The notes beneath the pieces were generated by a model that was given only the letters and a program-made list of their open reading frames with translations, ran no database searches and was not told the DNA's origin. From NCBI RefSeq assembly GCF_048771995.1, contig NC_133024.1:9064001-9128000 (forward strand): DNA of 64,000 bases, in the 5' to 3' direction. The translations under genes and the position numbers were made by a program. Below are positions 61,201 to 64,000 of this stretch, one piece after another. Positions within the stretch are counted from its first letter, which is position 1; each line of letters opens with the position of its first letter. The DNA is from Taeniopygia guttata. Its lineage: Eukaryota; Chordata; Aves; Passeriformes; Estrildidae.

Positions 61201-64000
61201 GTGGTACTTGGTGGCCGACTGGTGATGAACCATGACAAGGATCAAGTAAAAGACTTAAAATCTGCACAAATTCCTGCCAAACTAAGTGAGATGTAACTTC
61301 TCAGCAGCTAGTTCCTTCATATCAAGGTCATTACAAAGTGCAATGGGATGTGATGGCATTTTTCCATTTAATGATGACTGGTTCCATTGGTTTTGTCTGC
61401 CATACAGAAGCCATTCATTTTTCTGGAGAATATATTAATTTATTCCTGTGATACCTTCTTCAGAGTTTTCTATTGATTTTTGCTTTTCATCTGTCATTTA
61501 TAAGTAACCATTCCAGCACTTGTGATTTTTTTTTTAATCTATTCCCTAGATCCCTGTTGCTATTGATTTCTTTTTCTACTTTTGTATGCTGCTTTCAGAA
61601 TTAGTGCTTTTTACAGCTTTTCTTTTTTTCTTTTTCTTTTTTTTTCAATGTGTGTGGTAAGAAAACCTGGAGTAATACATTGACTTGGTAATGAAGGACA
61701 ACCAATAACTTTGATGCTGTATTTCCAACTCCAGATCTTTCAGACATAAATTAATGATTTTTTAGTACATCCTTTACAGAGCAGTAGCAAAAGGAATTGA
61801 GGTTTCTTTGACTATACTAGCTCATTCTTTTTGTTGCTTTGCTTAAAAGAGAGGCAAAGGCTATTTTGCTTTAGAAAAATAATTGAAAAATCTCATTTCA
61901 GTTTTGAGAGCAATTTCCACACAAAGTTCTCTTCCTCCTCTTAATTTCTATTTCTAATTCTTTTAAATTCTGCAAGCAGGCTGGTGGCTTGAGGCATCTG
62001 TAATGGAGTATCATACTTAAAATCTGTGCATAATGTGTCAGCAAAGAAAATTGCAGGTGTTTTGATGTTTTAAAAGCCAGCAGAAGTGCCTCATAAATCG
62101 GTATTTTAATAAGTTAGGTAAGCTGGGAGCAATAATTATAATTTTTATTTTCCCATGAAGCTCAAGCAATGTCGAGGTACTCATCTGTATACTCACTATA
62201 CTTATGCGTGCACTAAAATGCAATTGGAATTGTTCCCTTCATACATAGCAAAGAAAAATGTTATTATTTAAAAAAAAATAAGTGAGGTACATGAAACTTT
62301 TTATTTTCTGTGACTGAAAGAAGCTAGCCAATATATAAGTACATGACTTGTTTTGCACCAAAGGAAGAAAGTTAATCTTCCCAGCCTAACACAAAAGGGA
62401 AGGAGCACTCCTTCTCCTTGAAACATGGTTTGACCTATCTGGAACTGTAAACAGTAATAATAGTAACAATAATAGTAACCATAATAGTCTGAAACAAAAT
62501 TTTAAAAAAAGAAAAGACAGTGTATCTGGACTCCCCTTACTGAATCTTCTGGTTGTCCATACATTCCTGTGTGTGTGAATTTGGTTCTACCAACATTGCT
62601 GAGCTTTCAAAATGCCCTTTATAAAATAAAGTGTTGAAAAGCAGATTTTTAAAATGTTGTTTTTATATTAAAATTATGTGTCAGAATCCCAGTCACTGAG
62701 GCAATTTATTTCTTCCTAATTCTGTCCCCATTGAGTTACCACATACCCAGGCAGTAATTGCCTCCATTGAGTGCTGCTTACTGGAAAGCATCAGCAACAG
62801 CATGAATTCCTTGCATTTTCTTTGTACATCTTCATGTTTTCAGTTCTACTGTGATGTCAAAAATCACTCTACTTTCATGACAGGAAGGATGTAGTATTTG
62901 CCTCAACTGCACTTTTCGTGGGAGCAACCATCAGTCTTTTCAGCTATGATTTTCCCCACCAATCCATATGTTCCTTGCAGTGTGTTTTCCCAGCCCCAGA
63001 CCTTCCAGGCTGGAGGAAGCCCTGGAGTTCTCTCCCTCCCATTGGCATTTGCTCCAGCCCTGGGCTCTGTCACTCAACCCTGCTGGTGACAGCTGTGCCC
63101 TGGTGAAGGCATTGGAGAGGTGTTCCCTTCAAAGGAACTAACGGCTCCCTTTCTTCTTTGCTGCTCAAAGGGGTTTTTTTGCCTCTAGAGGAAGGGTTTG
63201 AAGTGTGGGTGTTTTGGTTGCTTTTTATTCATTTTAAAGTATCCAAATATTCATGTAGGAACTGTGTTGTTTCGGGGGCAGGTTACTGGCTGATAAAATA
63301 CCAGCACTGATCTTTGATTTTTTTCTAAAGCAAATTTTGCTGCTAAAGAGCTGAAAAGATGAGCAAAGGCTTTCAGTTCAGTCACTCTAATTCTTTCCGG
63401 GGAGTGGGAAGTGAGAAATAGACCTTATTTATGAATGCTACTGATCAAAAGAGATAAAACTAAACCTTAGTTATTAGTAAAGTCTAAAAGAACTCCTATG
63501 TATTGATTCATTGTTATGAACAAAACGTTCAGAAGCCACAAAAGACAGGTAGATGTTGTGACATCCCCCTGGAAATAAGACTCCCTCAAGCATCAAAATG
63601 CTTTTAATGCTCGTTGGTGGTGGGTTGATGTGCAGAATGCTTTTTCATTGGGGAAAAAACCATCCACCCTCTCAACTTCACGTTTAGCAGCCTTGCTTTT
63701 GGTATGAAAGGCATTTGGCAAGTGAACCCATTACAATAATCAGGAGTGCTGCTCTAACAACTGCTGTCAGGCAAAGATCTGCTTCTCTCTCTCTCCTCCC
63801 TTCCTACTCCTTTACTTAACAGCTGGATTCAGTGAACAGACTCAAGCTGTAATAAATAACACTTAAAGACACTGGCACTCGAGGGGATGGCCTTCAACTT
63901 CCACATTTTCCTGTCTCTTCTGAAATAAAATTTAAAAATAATTGACTCTGATTTTGCATTCCAAGTAGTGACATGAATAAAAAGCATAATTGCTAAACAC
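58223..64000. other. Intergenic, no gene seen
   Basis: Non-coding to the window end. Includes AATAGT-type repeats near 62456-62488 and T-rich stretches near 61620-61645. No exon, RNA gene or repeat family recognised. Distance from LIPI fits a gene-poor interval. Confidence 0.5.

Overview
The window is vertebrate nuclear DNA, most likely from a bird and probably a songbird. Genes are split by GT-AG introns, and the sequence is AT-rich with long non-coding stretches. The repeats are avian CR1 LINE fragments and solo LTRs of avian endogenous retrovirus type. The gene order HSPA13 - ABCC13 - LIPI is that of human 21q11.2 and its bird counterpart. Nothing bacterial or viral in origin is present apart from old retroelement copies.

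Layout. (1) 1-1206, + strand: the terminal coding exon of HSPA13 (STCH), followed by 3'UTR and intergenic DNA with several AATAAA signals. (2) 6770-11543, - strand: relics of ABCC13, an MRP-type ABC transporter. Five exons are recognisable. Two are open and correctly spliced, and three carry frameshifts, stops or lost splice sites. An N-terminal exon lies only 0.8 kb from C-terminal exons, so the middle of the gene is gone and I call it a pseudogene. (3) 13287-16309: a cluster of three solo LTRs. One (14980-15688) is nested inside a CR1 3' end. Two have perfect 6-bp target-site duplications. (4) 21121-35855, + strand: a complete ten-exon LIPI (membrane-associated phosphatidic-acid-selective phospholipase A1 beta), 453 codons with an intact catalytic triad. 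(5) 36581-64000: about 27 kb without any gene I can recognise. It holds two more solo LTRs (41745-42468 and 54388-~55127), a second copy of one cluster LTR (49127-49517), three CR1 fragments and several simple repeats.

Functionally the genes are only neighbours. HSPA13 is an ER/microsomal Hsp70-like ATPase, LIPI makes lysophosphatidic acid at the cell surface, and ABCC13 is decayed here as it is in humans. RBM11, expected between ABCC13 and LIPI from the human map, was not recognised. I found no convincing undescribed biological system. The points most worth a second look are the decay pattern of ABCC13, the nested LTR with clean target-site duplications, and the dispersed LTR pair.
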